A DNA stretch of 64,000 nucleotides. Origin: Piscinibacter sp. HJYY11 (lineage in GTDB: Bacteria > Pseudomonadota > Gammaproteobacteria > Burkholderiales > Burkholderiaceae_C). The stretch spans positions 2,282,746 to 2,346,745 of the forward strand of contig NZ_JAERQZ010000001.1 of assembly GCF_016735515.1 (NCBI RefSeq). Reading direction: 5' to 3'. Positions 1-9,489 of the stretch are shown piece by piece (positions within the stretch are counted from its first letter, which is position 1; each line of letters opens with the position of its first letter). The position numbers were made by a program, and so were the translations under genes. Under the pieces are notes generated by a model. The model was not told the DNA's origin. It saw only the letters and a program-made list of their open reading frames with translations, and did no database searches.

Positions 1-2
1 CA

Positions 3-494
3 GAGGTCGTAAACATTGGCTTGCAGATGTACAAGTGCGCGGCGGAACAAGGCCATGGCGAAGCAGCACTGGACCTCGGTGTTTACATCTATGAAAGCAA
101 TCCTCTGGAAGCGATGAAAGCGTACCAGCTAGGCGTCAAGGCGGGAAACGCACAGTCGGCCAGCAGATTGGAAGACGGCTTCACAATTACCAATCCTCAA
201 GTTGGCTTTTATCTTGGCCAAACGCGGGCCGACCCAGAACGGGCTCGCCGGTACGAGGTCATTGGTTCGTTCCTCTCCAAATACGAATACCGCGACCCCA
301 AGGTGCCCGAGGTTGACGACATCGTCCCACTGCCGCCGGCCAAGCTACCGGCCTGGGACGGCAAGTTCCAATGGCTCGAAGCACACAAAGCCAACGTGCC
401 ACCTACTTTGCCCGGTGAAGAGCGAATCGCAGCGATGGCTCGAGCAAAGGGCCTAGACACCAAGACCGGAAGACCACAGCCCCAAGGCAAATGA
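3..494 (+). CDS. Sel1/TPR-like protein, 5' end outside window
   Basis: The frame is open from base 3 to a TGA at 492-494, so the start lies before the window; the TTG at 21 and ATG at 27 are only internal candidates. The visible part has a Sel1-type helical repeat (YKCAAEQGHGEAALDLG, then AMKAYQLGVKAGNAQSA), followed by a conserved-looking segment around FLSKYEYRDPKVPEVDDI and a Pro-rich end. This resembles the DUF6396/Sel1-type proteins often found beside polymorphic toxin or type VI loci, but no partner is visible. Base composition is lower in GC than the rest of the window. Cytosolic or periplasmic location cannot be judged without the N-terminus. Confidence 0.6.
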   Translation, partial: EVVNIGLQMYKCAAEQGHGEAALDLGVYIYESNPLEAMKAYQLGVKAGNAQSASRLEDGFTITNPQVGFYLGQTRADPERARRYEVIGSFLSKYEYRDPKVPEVDDIVPLPPAKLPAWDGKFQWLEAHKANVPPTLPGEERIAAMARAKGLDTKTGRPQPQGK

Positions 495-680
495 CGGAGT
501 CACGTTAACGACTTTTGCTAGATGGCGCTTCGACTTGGTTTGGATGAGTAGGCAAGTGGACCGGGGGTCGGCGCAGGAGACTCGTCCAACCAACGAAACA
601 AACTTGGTCTTCAGTGAAACAGCCTTGAATCCAGGGGCATCCACGATGTGACTTCTCAGTCCATCGCTAAAGGAGACCTC
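495..680. other. Intergenic region, lower GC, no gene seen
   Basis: This stretch separates the clipped Sel1-like gene from the globin. It is AT-richer than the downstream DNA and shows no ORF with a ribosome-binding site. The globin Shine-Dalgarno AGGAG lies at 671-675. No convincing promoter or terminator was identified. Confidence 0.4.
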
Positions 681-1112
681 ATGACCCCCGCCCAAATCGG
701 CCACGTCCGCCGCAGCTTCGCCCTCGTCGTACCCATTGCCCCGCAAGCCGCTGCGCTGTTCTACGACAACCTCTTCGCCGCCGACCCGAGCCTGCGTCGC
801 TTGTTCCAAGGCAACATGGCCCAGCAGGGGGATCGGCTGATGAACATGATTGCGGCCGCGGTCGAGCTGCTCGAAGAGCCCGATTCGCTTCTGCCGGCGC
901 TGCGCAAGCTGGGCACGCGCCACGTCAACTACGGTGTGCGCGACGAGCACTACGCGACGGTCGGTGCGGCCCTGCTCAAGACGCTCAAGCAAGGCCTCGG
1001 TGAGGCCTATACCGAGGACGTGCACGCGGCCTGGGTGGCGCTGTATGGCGTTGTCAGCGAAACCATGATCGACGCGGCGCGCAGCACGACGCCGGCACAG
1101 CAGGCCGCTTGA
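681..1112 (+). CDS. Single-domain globin (bacterial haemoglobin-like)
   Basis: A protein of 143 residues, the usual size of a single-domain bacterial globin of the Vitreoscilla haemoglobin/flavohaemoglobin type, without the reductase domain. The pattern is globin-like: FYDNLFAADPSLRRLF for the B/C helices, a Gln pair at the distal position (NMAQQGDRLM), and RKLGTRHVNYGV carrying the proximal haem His, followed by an EHY segment. The role would be O2 or NO binding in the cytoplasm. The start at 681 is chosen because AGGAG sits 5 bases upstream; an in-frame ATG at 648 has no such site. The gene is monocistronic and convergent with the sensor kinase. Confidence 0.88.
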   Translation: MTPAQIGHVRRSFALVVPIAPQAAALFYDNLFAADPSLRRLFQGNMAQQGDRLMNMIAAAVELLEEPDSLLPALRKLGTRHVNYGVRDEHYATVGAALLKTLKQGLGEAYTEDVHAAWVALYGVVSETMIDAARSTTPAQQAA

Positions 1113-1124
1113 GCGAGTGAAGGG

Positions 1125-1150
1125 GGGCGGCCCTACTCCACCAGCCGCCC
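1125..1150. terminator. Possible shared terminator hairpin
   Basis: GGGCGGC, a 12-base loop and GCCGCCC form a perfect 7-bp stem between the convergent globin and kinase genes, overlapping the kinase's last codons. There is no T-run on either side, so function as an intrinsic terminator is doubtful. Confidence 0.3.
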
Positions 1151-3124
1151 GACCGCCGCCAGCAGGTCCGCCTTTGAAAACGGCTTGTCGAGCCCCGCAC
1201 ACTTCGCCTTCCGCAAGAACTCCCGCGCGCCGGGCGACAAGGTGTCGCCGGTCACGAACAACATGCGGCGAGACAACTGCGGATGGTGCTGGTCGATCTC
1301 GCGCCACAGGGTGGCGCCGTCCATGTCGGGCATGCGCAGGTCGGACACGATCGCGTCGAACCTCGCCGTGTCGAGCAGCGCGAGTGCGACGGCGCCCGAT
1401 TCGGCCGTGGCGACTTCGTAGCCTGCCGACTCGAGGATCTCGCGCATCAGCTCGGTGAGCTCCGACTCATCGTCCACCACCAGCACGCGCGTCTGCAGCG
1501 CGGCATCCACCGCCTGCAACGGCACCGGGGCCGACTCCTGCACCGGCTCGCCGCTGATCGGCAAATTGAGGCGGAAGCTCGCCCCGCCTTGATGTGACGT
1601 GGGCTCCAGCGTGAGGTCGCCGCCGTGGTCGCGCGCGAGCGAGCGAGACATCGCCAAGCCCAGGCCCGTGCCGATGCCTTCCGGCTTCGTGGTGAAGAAC
1701 GGCTCGAACAGCTTGCCGCGCAGCTCGGCCGGCACGCCGGGCCCGTTGTCGGACACGCGCAGCCACACGCGCGGCTCGCGGTTCTCGCGCCGCGCTTCAA
1801 CCCCTGTCTCGATGAGCACTCGCCGCTCGCCCTCGCGTGCCGCCAGCGCCTGCTGTGCATTCACGAGCAGGTTCAAGACGATCTGGCCGACCTGGTCACC
1901 GTCGGCCTTGACGCTCGGCAACTCGTCGGCCAGGTGCAGCCGCATCTCGATGTCGTGGCTGCGGTAGCTGTAGTTCAGCATCTCGGCGGCGGCACGCGTC
2001 AGGTCGTTGAGCGAAACGTTTTCACGCGTGGCGGGCTTGCTGCGCGCCATGTTGAGGAAGGTGCGCACGATGCGGCCGCAGCGCTCGGCCGCTTCGCGGA
2101 TGCGCTGCACGTCGGCCAGCAGTGCGGGATCGTCGCACTTTTCCTCGAGCAGGCTGGCACGGCCCATCACGATGGCCAGCGGGTTGTTCAGCTCGTGGGC
2201 CACGCCGGCGAGCAGGCTGCCCATCGCGCTCAGCTTCTCGCTCTGGCGCAGCGCATCGCGCTGGCGCTCGATCTGCTGCGCGGCGCTGTGCCGCTCGGTC
2301 ACGTCGACGAGCGAGGCGGTGTAGTAGCCGGTGCCGCCCACGTTCGTGCGCCACAGCACCATCTCGATCGGGAACTCGCTGCCATCGGCGCGCAGCGCAT
2401 GCATCTCCATGCGCTTGCCGAGCACGCGGGGGGCGCCGCCAGACTCCATGCGCCGCAGGCCCGCCTCGTGCGCAGGGCGGTAGCGCTCGGGCATGATCAC
2501 CTCGCTCACGAACAGGCCCATCACGTCGGCACGCTGCCGGCCAAACATGGCTTCGGCCGCCGGGTTGAATTCGACGATGCGGCCTTCGCCGTCGGTGGAG
2601 ATCAGCGCCGCGAGCGCGTGGTCGACGATGGCCGCCTTGAGCGCCTCGCTCGCCTGCAGCTGGCCCATCTGCTCGGCCAGCTCTTCCTCGCGCAGCTTGA
2701 GCTCGGTGTGGTCGCGGCCGAAGACGATGATGGCCTGCACGTCACGGCCGTCTGATGCAAACGGCACCATCGTCTCCTGCAGGAAGCGGCGCCCGTGCGT
2801 GGGGTACTCGACCCATCCCTGCCAGCGCAGCGATTCGCCGCTGAACAGGCGCTCGGCCCACGGCAGGTAACCCGCATAGGCCGTATCACCGAGCACCTTG
2901 GAGAGGTGCTGCCCGATCACCTGCTCGGGCGGGCGCCCGTAGAACGCCAGCGCTTCGCGGTTGGCGTAGATGAAGCAGTGGTCACGCCCGACCACCGCCA
3001 CGCGGGCGGTGATGTTGTGGAGAAGGGCGCCCATGAGCTCGGGCGCGAGCGGCGGGAGCGCGTTGCGTTGCAGGCCCCAGTGGGTCTGCCCGGTCCAGGC
3101 GAACTCCCGCTCGAGTTTTTTCAT
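1133..3124 (-). CDS. PAS-PAS hybrid sensor histidine kinase
   Basis: A soluble hybrid kinase of 663 residues with no membrane segment. Two PAS domains lie at about residues 30-140 and 160-280, the second with the typical [10 protein letters not shown] segment. The dimerisation/phosphoacceptor helix has His310 ([10 protein letters not shown]). The ATPase domain is at about 400-520, with N-box [11 protein letters not shown] and G-boxes DNGPGVP and [10 protein letters not shown]-terminal receiver starts near 545 (VLVVDDESE) with phosphoacceptor Asp in VSDLRMPD. The start codon overlaps the stop of the upstream response regulator (ATGA), so the two are co-translated and likely partners. The signal is unknown; PAS domains could bind a redox or gas cofactor, but no ligand residues are diagnostic. 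Confidence 0.9.
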   Translation of the reverse strand: MKKLEREFAWTGQTHWGLQRNALPPLAPELMGALLHNITARVAVVGRDHCFIYANREALAFYGRPPEQVIGQHLSKVLGDTAYAGYLPWAERLFSGESLRWQGWVEYPTHGRRFLQETMVPFASDGRDVQAIIVFGRDHTELKLREEELAEQMGQLQASEALKAAIVDHALAALISTDGEGRIVEFNPAAEAMFGRQRADVMGLFVSEVIMPERYRPAHEAGLRRMESGGAPRVLGKRMEMHALRADGSEFPIEMVLWRTNVGGTGYYTASLVDVTERHSAAQQIERQRDALRQSEKLSAMGSLLAGVAHELNNPLAIVMGRASLLEEKCDDPALLADVQRIREAAERCGRIVRTFLNMARSKPATRENVSLNDLTRAAAEMLNYSYRSHDIEMRLHLADELPSVKADGDQVGQIVLNLLVNAQQALAAREGERRVLIETGVEARRENREPRVWLRVSDNGPGVPAELRGKLFEPFFTTKPEGIGTGLGLAMSRSLARDHGGDLTLEPTSHQGGASFRLNLPISGEPVQESAPVPLQAVDAALQTRVLVVDDESELTELMREILESAGYEVATAESGAVALALLDTARFDAIVSDLRMPDMDGATLWREIDQHHPQLSRRMLFVTGDTLSPGAREFLRKAKCAGLDKPFSKADLLAAVGRLVE

Positions 3125-3876
3125 CCGCCGGCCGGCACGAACACGTAGCCCACGTTGCGGACCGTCTTGAGCACTTCCGGCTTGTCGGGGTTGGTTTCGA
3201 TCTTGCGGCGCAGGCGCATCACGCGCAGGTCGATGGAGCGGTCGAACACGTCCCAGCCGCGGTTGTGTGCCTGCTCCATGATCTGGTCGCGGTTCAAGGG
3301 GCGGTTCGGGTTGCGGGCGAAGAGGGCGAGCAGGTCGAACTCGGCGGCGCTGATGTCGATCTCCTGCCCGTCGGCGCCGAAGAGGCGGCGTTCGTCGAGG
3401 TCAAGCTGGCAGGTGCCGAACTTCACCCGGCGCGTGGCCTGCGCTTCAGCGGCTGCCGCCGCGGCCGCGGCCACCACGCCCTGCGAGAGCTTCAGCCGGC
3501 GCAGCACCGCGCGGCAGCGCGCCAGCAGCTCGCGCATCTCGAAGGGCTTGGGCATGTAGTCGTCAGCCCCAAGCTCCAGGCCGACCACGCGGTCGACCGA
3601 TTCGCCGGCGGTGGTGAGCATCACCAGGCCGACATGGGGGTGCGCATCGCGCAGCCAGCGGGCGAGCGAAAGGCCGTTTTCGCCGGGCATGTTGACGTCG
3701 AGGATGGCCAGGTCGGGGGCGGCTTCGGCGATGGCGGCACGGGCGGCCAGCGCGTCGGGCGCGGCGCGCACCGCAAAGCCATGGCGGCCGAAATATTCCC
3801 CGAGCAGCGAGCGCAGCTCGGGCTCGTCGTCCACCACCAGGACGGTGGTTGCCGTGCTGGTTTCGCCCTCAGTCAT
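3121..3876 (-). CDS. OmpR-family response regulator
   Basis: A regulator of 251 residues: receiver domain (VLVVDDEPE acidic pocket, LAILDVNMPG phosphoacceptor Asp, KPFEMRELL with the conserved Lys) and a winged-helix DNA-binding domain (ISAAEFDLLALF, then DLRVMRLRRKIE and VRNVGYVF). The linker carries an unusual alanine run (VVAAAAAAAAEAQ). The start at 3876 gives the receiver its normal N-terminus and has a GGGGAG site upstream; the frame stays open to 4023 but that extension looks non-coding. It is the first gene of a two-gene operon with the hybrid kinase and presumably receives its phosphate. The target genes are unknown. Confidence 0.9.
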   Translation of the reverse strand: MTEGETSTATTVLVVDDEPELRSLLGEYFGRHGFAVRAAPDALAARAAIAEAAPDLAILDVNMPGENGLSLARWLRDAHPHVGLVMLTTAGESVDRVVGLELGADDYMPKPFEMRELLARCRAVLRRLKLSQGVVAAAAAAAAEAQATRRVKFGTCQLDLDERRLFGADGQEIDISAAEFDLLALFARNPNRPLNRDQIMEQAHNRGWDVFDRSIDLRVMRLRRKIETNPDKPEVLKTVRNVGYVFVPAGG

Positions 3877-4019
3877 GGGCCGTGCTCCCCTGTGCTGTGA
3901 CAGGGCTGGATCATATCGGCCGCGTTCCGCGGTGGCACTCGTGCTTGCACCGGCCTGCCCGGCCGTGGCAAGCACGGCCGCCAGCCACTGGCGCGAGGGC
4001 AGTGCGCTCACGACCCCGC

Positions 4020-4208
4020 TCACGCCGCCAGCGGGTACAGGTCTTCGGCGAAGGCTTCGCTGCGGAAGATCACCGGGCGCGTCTCGGCGAAATCGGGCCG
4101 GCGCGGGCGCTCTTCACCGGCGCGCAGGGCCACCGCCTTGTCGAGCTCGGGCGCCGTGGTGGTGCGCTGGAGGATGCGGCTGAGCGTCTGGGCAACGAGT
4201 TCGGTCAT
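4020..4208 (-). CDS. Small hypothetical protein, 62 aa
   Basis: A short acidic protein beginning MTELVAQTLSRIL with AGGAG 7 bases before the ATG at 4208. No domain is recognised. It contains a probable amphipathic N-terminal helix and a C-terminal stretch ending FAEDLYPLAA. It lies about 140 bases upstream of the response regulator on the same strand and may be co-transcribed with it. The good ribosome-binding site supports a real gene. Confidence 0.5.
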   Translation of the reverse strand: MTELVAQTLSRILQRTTTAPELDKAVALRAGEERPRRPDFAETRPVIFRSEAFAEDLYPLAA

Positions 4209-4338
4209 GGCGGGGCTCCTGAAGGTCTTGGCGGGTGCGTGGCCATGACTGTCGCAAGCCCCCGTGTCGCGCGCATTTCAGGGCCGTGGCGGCCATGTTT
4301 CGTTTGTTTCACCCAGGGCGCCACTTATCATCCCGCGC

Positions 4339-5247
4339 ATGCCCGTCACCCTCGCCGGCCAGCTCGTCGTGGCCATCTCCTCGCGTGCCCTGTTCGACTT
4401 CGAGGAGGAAAACCGTCTCTTCGAAGCCGAAGACGACCGCGCCTACATGCGGCTCCAGCTGGAACGGGTGGGCGTGCCGGCCAAGCCGGGCGTCGCGTTC
4501 TCGCTGGTGCACAAGCTGCTGGCCTTCAACGCCAAGTCGCCGGCCGTCGAGGTGGTGATCCTCTCCCGCAACGACCCGGTCTCCGGCATGCGCGTCTTCC
4601 GCTCGGCCAAGCACTACGGCCTGCCGATCCAGCGCGGCGTGTTCACGCGCGGCGAGTCGCCCTGGCGCTACCTCAAGCCGCTCAACGCCCACCTCTTCCT
4701 GTCGACCAACGAGGCCGACGTGCGCTCGGCCCTCGGCGCAGGCGTGCCGGCCGCGCGCGTCTACCCGCACTCGGCCCGCGCGTCCGATGCCCACCCGAAC
4801 GAAGTGCGCATCGCCTTCGACGGCGATGCGGTGCTCTTCTCCGACGAGTCGGAGCGTGTCTTCCAGCAGGCCGGGCTCGACGCCTTCCAGGCCCATGAGC
4901 GCGACCGCGCCGAGCTGCCGCTGGCCGCGGGCCCCTTCAAGCCGCTGCTCGAGGCGCTGAAGACGCTGCAGAACCAGGAATCGGCCGCCATGCGCCTGCG
5001 CACCGCCCTCGTCACCGCGCGCAGCGCGCCGGCGCACGAGCGCGCGATCCGCACGCTGATGGAGTGGGACATCGACATCGACGAGGCCATGTTCCTCGGC
5101 GGCCTGCCCAAGGGCGCGTTCCTGCGCGAGTTCGAGCCCGATTTCTTCTTCGACGACCAGACCGGCCACATCGAGAACGCCCTGCCCCACGTCCCCTCGG
5201 GCCACGTGGCGGCCGGCGTCACGAACCTGCTGGCGACGAAGACCTGA
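4339..5247 (+). CDS. Cytosolic 5'-nucleotidase family protein
   Basis: A protein of 302 residues matching the bacterial 5'-nucleotidase family related to animal cN-I. Recognisable are [16 protein letters not shown] near the N-terminus, [27 protein letters not shown] and [15 protein letters not shown], a HAD-like nucleophile segment. The last residues contain [10 protein letters not shown]. It would dephosphorylate nucleoside monophosphates in the cytoplasm. ATG 4339 is chosen because the conserved N-terminus [10 protein letters not shown] starts there; the frame is open further upstream without conserved sequence. The gene is divergent from the 62-aa ORF and its 3' end overlaps the convergent isomerase gene by 29 bases. 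Confidence 0.85.
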   Translation: MPVTLAGQLVVAISSRALFDFEEENRLFEAEDDRAYMRLQLERVGVPAKPGVAFSLVHKLLAFNAKSPAVEVVILSRNDPVSGMRVFRSAKHYGLPIQRGVFTRGESPWRYLKPLNAHLFLSTNEADVRSALGAGVPAARVYPHSARASDAHPNEVRIAFDGDAVLFSDESERVFQQAGLDAFQAHERDRAELPLAAGPFKPLLEALKTLQNQESAAMRLRTALVTARSAPAHERAIRTLMEWDIDIDEAMFLGGLPKGAFLREFEPDFFFDDQTGHIENALPHVPSGHVAAGVTNLLATKT

Positions 5248-6013
5248 GCCAGCCCAGGCCGGCGGTGGTGCCGGCGCGCGGCCGGTACTCGCAGCCGATG
5301 TGGCCGGCGTAGCCCAGCGCATCGATCAGCTCGAAAAGGTACGGGTAGTTCACTTCGCCCACGTCGGGCTCGCCACGGTCGGGCACGCCGGCGATCTGGA
5401 TGTGGCCGACGCGCCCGGTGGGCAGGTACTGGCGCAGCTTGGCGGCGAGGTCGCCCTCGACGATCTGGCAGTGGTACAGGTCCATCTGCACCTGCAGGTT
5501 GGGCGCACCGACTTCGTCGACGATCGCGTGCGCGTGGTCCTGCCGGTTGAGGAAGTAGCCGGGCATGTCGCGCCGGTTGATCGGCTCGATGAGGATGTTC
5601 ACGCCGGCATCGGCCGCCCGCTGCGCGGCCCACGCCAGGTTGCGCACATACAGCGCCTGCAGCAGCTCGCGCTCGGCACCCGCCGGCACCAGCCCCGCCA
5701 GCACGTGCATGCGCGGGCAGCGCAACGCCGCGGCGTACTCCAGCGCCAGGTCGATCGCCCGCTTGAACTCGGCCTCTCGGCCCGGCACGCAGGCGATGCC
5801 CCGGTCGCCCGCCGCCCAGTCGCCCGGCGGTGCATTGAAGAGCACCTGCTGCAGGCCGTGCGCGTGCAGCTGCGCGGCCAGCAGCTTCGCGTCGTGCTCG
5901 TGGGGGAAGAGGTATTCCACCGCCTCGAAGCCATCGGCCCGCGCAGCGGCAAAGCGGTCGAGGAACGCATGCTCCCCATACAGGAAGCTCAGGTTGGCGG
6001 CAAAGCGTGGCAT
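5219..6013 (-). CDS. hyi: Hydroxypyruvate isomerase-like TIM-barrel enzyme
   Basis: A protein of 264 residues in the xylose-isomerase-like (AP endonuclease 2) TIM-barrel family and close to Hyi: [12 protein letters not shown] start, EAVEYLFP with a metal-binding Glu, [24 protein letters not shown] and MDLYHCQ with metal ligands, [15 protein letters not shown], and C-terminal GCEYRP. Hyi interconverts hydroxypyruvate and tartronate semialdehyde in glyoxylate metabolism; related family members act on other small sugars, so the substrate is an inference. No glyoxylate carboligase or tartronate semialdehyde reductase is adjacent. ATG 6013 fits the family N-terminus. The 3' ends overlap those of the 5'-nucleotidase gene. 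Confidence 0.85.
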   Translation of the reverse strand: MPRFAANLSFLYGEHAFLDRFAAARADGFEAVEYLFPHEHDAKLLAAQLHAHGLQQVLFNAPPGDWAAGDRGIACVPGREAEFKRAIDLALEYAAALRCPRMHVLAGLVPAGAERELLQALYVRNLAWAAQRAADAGVNILIEPINRRDMPGYFLNRQDHAHAIVDEVGAPNLQVQMDLYHCQIVEGDLAAKLRQYLPTGRVGHIQIAGVPDRGEPDVGEVNYPYLFELIDALGYAGHIGCEYRPRAGTTAGLGWLRSSSPAGS

Positions 6014-6159
6014 GGCCGGCACGATAGCGCACGCCTCGTTTTGCCTCGCGGACCGACTGGCCTTGAACGGCCGCGCGACGCACGGCCGGAGTCCAACTTG
6101 CGCGCAGGGCCTAGCACCCGGGCCCTGCGCGGCGGTCCGACAATGCAGTGCTGCACTGC

Positions 6160-7341
6160 ATGAACCTCGACATACAAACCATCCTGGTGGTGCTGCTGGC
6201 CAATGTGATGGCCACCGCCGTGGCGCTGCCCCTGCTGATGGGCTGGCGGGTGAGCAACGCTGCCCGTCTTTTCCAGGGTGGCATGGTCGTGCAGGGCCTG
6301 AGCTGGGCCCTCTTCCTGGTCGCACCCCGTGTGCACGACCGTGCCCTCACCTCGGTCGCGCTGGGCCTGCTGGCGCTGAGCTTCGCCATGCTGTGGTCGG
6401 CGCTGCAGGCGTGGATCGGCCCGCGGCCGGGCAAGCGGGCGATGTGGGGCCTGGTGGTGGCGATGCCGCTCGTCTACGCATGGGCCTACCCGAGCTACCC
6501 GGCGCGCGTGGGCCTGTCGAACGCGATGTTCGCCGCGCAGATGGTGTTGGTCTGCGTGGCGCTTGCGATGCCGGCGCCGCACATCGGCCGGCGCTGGCGC
6601 GGCCTGCTGCTGGCGAGCTTCGTGGCGCTCACCATCGTCACCCTGTGGCGCGGCGTGCTGGGCGCCTTCTTCACCGAGGCCTACCCGTTCTTCCGCGCCA
6701 CGCACCCGGTCAACGTGGCGGCGGTGTTCCTCAACCACGTGGCGCTCTCGCTGTGCACGCTGGGCCTGCTCGCCGCGTGGCGTGAAGAAGCCGAGCGCGA
6801 GCTGCGCCGGCAGGCGCAGACCGACGGCCTCACCGGCCTGCTCAACCGCCAGGCCTTCCTCGAGCGCGCCCAGGTGGCCCTCGCCCACGCCACACGCTAC
6901 AACGAGCCGCTGACGCTGCTGATGCTCGACGTCGACCACTTCAAGCGCATCAACGACCAGCACGGCCATGCCGCCGGCGACGTGGCGCTGCAGACCATCG
7001 CCACCGGCCTGCGCTCCTGCGTGCGCGCCGGCGACCTCTACTGCCGCTACGGGGGCGAAGAGTTCTGTGTGCTGCTGTCGCGCGCCGAGGCGAAAGACGC
7101 GATGCGCTTCGACGAGCGCCTGCGCGGCTGCCTGATCACCCATGCGCGGGACACCGGCGCCGAGCCGCTCGACTACAGCGCCGGCGTGGCCACGCGCCAG
7201 GCGAGCGACACGACGATGGACGCGCTGCTGCTGCGCGCCGATGCCGCGCTCTACCAGGCCAAGGCCGAGGGCCGCGGCCGCCTGGTCGAAAGCCCGGGCC
7301 CCAGCGAGCAGCACGAGCTCAAGTTCCACGCTGCAGCGTGA
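6160..7341 (+). CDS. Membrane-bound diguanylate cyclase
   Basis: A protein of 393 residues with an N-terminal membrane region of several hydrophobic helices (about residues 1-210), a short polar linker ([20 protein letters not shown]) and a GGDEF domain. The signature is YGGEEF, preceded by RAGD five residues upstream, so the product-inhibition I-site (RxxD) is present. [15 protein letters not shown] carries the metal and nucleotide residues. It should make cyclic di-GMP from two GTP. No EAL domain is attached. ATG 6160 is used; an in-frame GTG at 6148 is an alternative, and neither has a strong ribosome-binding site. The membrane part is not a recognised sensor such as MHYT or CHASE. Confidence 0.9.
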   Translation: MNLDIQTILVVLLANVMATAVALPLLMGWRVSNAARLFQGGMVVQGLSWALFLVAPRVHDRALTSVALGLLALSFAMLWSALQAWIGPRPGKRAMWGLVVAMPLVYAWAYPSYPARVGLSNAMFAAQMVLVCVALAMPAPHIGRRWRGLLLASFVALTIVTLWRGVLGAFFTEAYPFFRATHPVNVAAVFLNHVALSLCTLGLLAAWREEAERELRRQAQTDGLTGLLNRQAFLERAQVALAHATRYNEPLTLLMLDVDHFKRINDQHGHAAGDVALQTIATGLRSCVRAGDLYCRYGGEEFCVLLSRAEAKDAMRFDERLRGCLITHARDTGAEPLDYSAGVATRQASDTTMDALLLRADAALYQAKAEGRGRLVESPGPSEQHELKFHAAA

Positions 7342-7354
7342 GCCGCTGCCGGGC

Positions 7355-7666
7355 TCAGCGCTCGCGCCCGTCCCACCCCAGCAGCTCGGCGAGCCGGCGC
7401 AGCACCCACTGCGCCTCGGCCTCCTCCACACCGGCCTGCCCGCCGGCGAGGCCGAGGCCGATGCGCTCCAGCACGTCCGACTCGGCGATGCCCAGCTGCC
7501 ACAGCTGCGTGCTCGCCGTCTCGGTGAGCATGTTGGCCAGGTCCTCGCAGTACTCGTAGCGCTCGCGGATCTCGCGCCACGGCGCCGTCGGCTTGATGCG
7601 CCCCTCGGGCACGAAGAGCGCGATAAACGAGGGCGGGACCTCGATCTGGTTCTCGTCGTCCGACAT
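7355..7666 (-). CDS. Conserved hypothetical protein, 103 aa
   Basis: A small acidic cytosolic protein beginning MSDDENQIEVPPSFIALFVP, with helical segments ERYEYCEDLANMLTETA and VEEAEAQWVLRRLAELLGW. I do not recognise a characterised family. Its start codon overlaps the stop of the upstream dehydrogenase gene (TGATG), so it is translationally coupled to it and probably belongs to the same operon. Confidence 0.7.
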   Translation of the reverse strand: MSDDENQIEVPPSFIALFVPEGRIKPTAPWREIRERYEYCEDLANMLTETASTQLWQLGIAESDVLERIGLGLAGGQAGVEEAEAQWVLRRLAELLGWDGRER

Positions 7667-8466
7667 CACGCCTCGCGCGGGCGCTCGTTGAACTGCCAGA
7701 TGCGCCCGCCATCCACCACCAGGTCGTGGCAGTTGACGAAGCTGCCCTCGTCGCTGGCGAGGAAGAGCGCCGCATTGGCGATGTCGTCGGCCAGCCCCGA
7801 GCGCGGCGTGGGCGTGGCGTGCGCCAGGTTCTGCTGCAGCTTGGCGAGGCGCTTGGCGTTGACCTCGTCGGTGGCCGTGGCCGCGCCGCCCCAGAAGATG
7901 GGCGTGGCGATGGCACCGGGCGAGATCGAGTTGACGCGGATGTTGTCGGGCCCGAGCTGCACGCCCATCAGGCGCGTGAGGTGGCTCACCGCCGCCTTGG
8001 CGCACGAGTAGAGCATCGCGCCCTGCGCGAGCCGGTGCGCCGCGATGCTGGAGTTGTTGATGATGCTGCCGCCGCCCTGGCCCTTCATCACGCGCGCCGC
8101 GTGCTTGATGCCGAAGAGCGCGCTGCCGTAGAGCAGCTTCATCGCGTAGTCGACCTGCTGCTCGGTCACGTCCTCCAGCGTGCCGGGCGTGTTGCCGCCG
8201 GCGTTATTGAACATGCAATCGAGCTTGCCGAAGCGCTGCACCGCGGTGTCGACGAGGGCGGCGATGTCGGCCTCGCGCATCACGTCGGCGGCCTGGAAGA
8301 CGACCTTCCCGCCGAGCTCCTTCGCGAGCGCCTCGCCACGCTCCACGCTGCGCCCGGCGATCACCACCGAGGCGCCCTCGGCGGCGAACTTGCGCGCCGT
8401 CGCCTCGCCGATGCCGCTCGTCGCGCCCGTGATCACCGCCACCTTGCCTTGCAATCTGCTGCCCAT
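7666..8466 (-). CDS. Short-chain dehydrogenase/reductase (SDR)
   Basis: A classical SDR of 266 residues: cofactor motif TGATSGIGEATA at about residues 14-25, NNAGG, catalytic Ser in NNSSIAAHR and YSCAK with the catalytic Tyr and Lys, and IRVNSISPGAIATPIF. R39 in AGRSVERG suggests NADP(H) or mixed specificity. It resembles cyclohexanol- and steroid-dehydrogenase-like SDRs, but the substrate cannot be set from sequence. It is first in a two-gene operon with the 103-residue unknown and divergent from the secreted unknown at 8604. Confidence 0.9.
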   Translation of the reverse strand: MGSRLQGKVAVITGATSGIGEATARKFAAEGASVVIAGRSVERGEALAKELGGKVVFQAADVMREADIAALVDTAVQRFGKLDCMFNNAGGNTPGTLEDVTEQQVDYAMKLLYGSALFGIKHAARVMKGQGGGSIINNSSIAAHRLAQGAMLYSCAKAAVSHLTRLMGVQLGPDNIRVNSISPGAIATPIFWGGAATATDEVNAKRLAKLQQNLAHATPTPRSGLADDIANAALFLASDEGSFVNCHDLVVDGGRIWQFNERPREA

Positions 8467-8603
8467 GAAGCCGTCTCCGTCCTTGAATGCAAATGGGAGA
8501 GCCTACTGCAGCGGCAGCAATTCACACCTGCGCCCCGAAAAGCGGGAACTGCGGCGGCTCGCGGTCCTCCAAGCGCGATCCTCAGCAGTACCGGGAGACC
8601 CGC

Positions 8604-9482
8604 TTGGCACAGTTCGCGCGCCCTCAGCAATCGACGTTCCCACTTGGCCGGGTTCTCCTGGCTGCCGTGCTCGCCCTTGGCACCACCTTCGCCCAGGCCC
8701 GCACCGAATCGGCCCAGGCCCTGCGCGATCGCCATGACCGGCTGGCCTCGCAGATCGAGCAGAGCCCCTTCAAGCGGCCGCTGGTCGTGCAGAGCAGCGA
8801 TGCCGGCAACGCGCTCAGCGGCAGCGTCGATGCGGTGATGCCCCAGCCCTACGCGCTGGCGCGCGAGCACCTGCAGCAGCCCGAGGCGCTGTGCGAGATC
8901 CTCATGCTGCAGGTCAACACCAAGCAGTGCGCCGTCAACGGCCGCGAGCTCGTCGTGCACATCGGCCGCAAGAACGACCAGCCCCTCGAAGACGCCTACC
9001 GCGTGGCTTTCACGCTGCAGCCACAGGCGAGCAGCGACGACTACATGAGCCTGCAGCTCGGCGCCGACTCCGGCCCCTTCTCCACACGCGACTTCCGCAT
9101 CCAGCTGCAGGCCATTCCGCTGGACGGCGGCAAGCGCACCTACCTGCACCTTGGGTACTCCTACGGCATGGGCATGGCGGCCAAGCTCGCGATGCAGGGC
9201 TACTTCGCCACCGCCGGCGCCAGCAAGGTGGGCTTCACGCGCACCGCGGGCGATGCCTACATCGGCGGCATGCGTGGCGCGATCGAGCGCAACACCATGC
9301 GCTACTACCTCGCCATCGAGGCCTACCTCGCCTCGCTCTCGGCCCCGCCGGCGCAGCAGCGCACGCAGCGGCTGGAGCGCTGGTTCGCCGCCACCGAGCA
9401 ATACGCCCGCCAGCTGCACGAGGTGGAGCGCAGCGAGTACCTGGCGATGAAGCAGCGCGAGTTCCGCCGCCAGGGCGCCTGA
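8604..9482 (+). CDS. Secreted conserved hypothetical protein
   Basis: A protein of 292 residues with an N-terminal signal peptide (basic start, then RVLLAAVLALGTTFAQA), so it is probably periplasmic or outer-membrane associated. The mature part has no motif I recognise; it contains two Cys (CEIL and CAVN), a lipid-transport-like beta region (YMSLQLGADSG, GKRTYLHLGYSYGMGM) and a helical C-terminus (RLERWFAATEQYARQLHEV). TTG 8604 is chosen as start because GGGAG lies 6 bases upstream and the signal peptide follows directly. The frame stays open to 8487 but that part lacks coding character. It is a single gene. Confidence 0.7.
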   Translation: MAQFARPQQSTFPLGRVLLAAVLALGTTFAQARTESAQALRDRHDRLASQIEQSPFKRPLVVQSSDAGNALSGSVDAVMPQPYALAREHLQQPEALCEILMLQVNTKQCAVNGRELVVHIGRKNDQPLEDAYRVAFTLQPQASSDDYMSLQLGADSGPFSTRDFRIQLQAIPLDGGKRTYLHLGYSYGMGMAAKLAMQGYFATAGASKVGFTRTAGDAYIGGMRGAIERNTMRYYLAIEAYLASLSAPPAQQRTQRLERWFAATEQYARQLHEVERSEYLAMKQREFRRQGA

Positions 9483-9489
9483 AGCCGGC

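Noticed and set aside
7327..7340. CACGCTGCAGCGTG, a perfect 14-bp palindrome at the end of the diguanylate cyclase gene
   Set aside because: It lies within the last codons, has no loop or T-run and no promoter to act on. Coding constraint and GC bias explain it.
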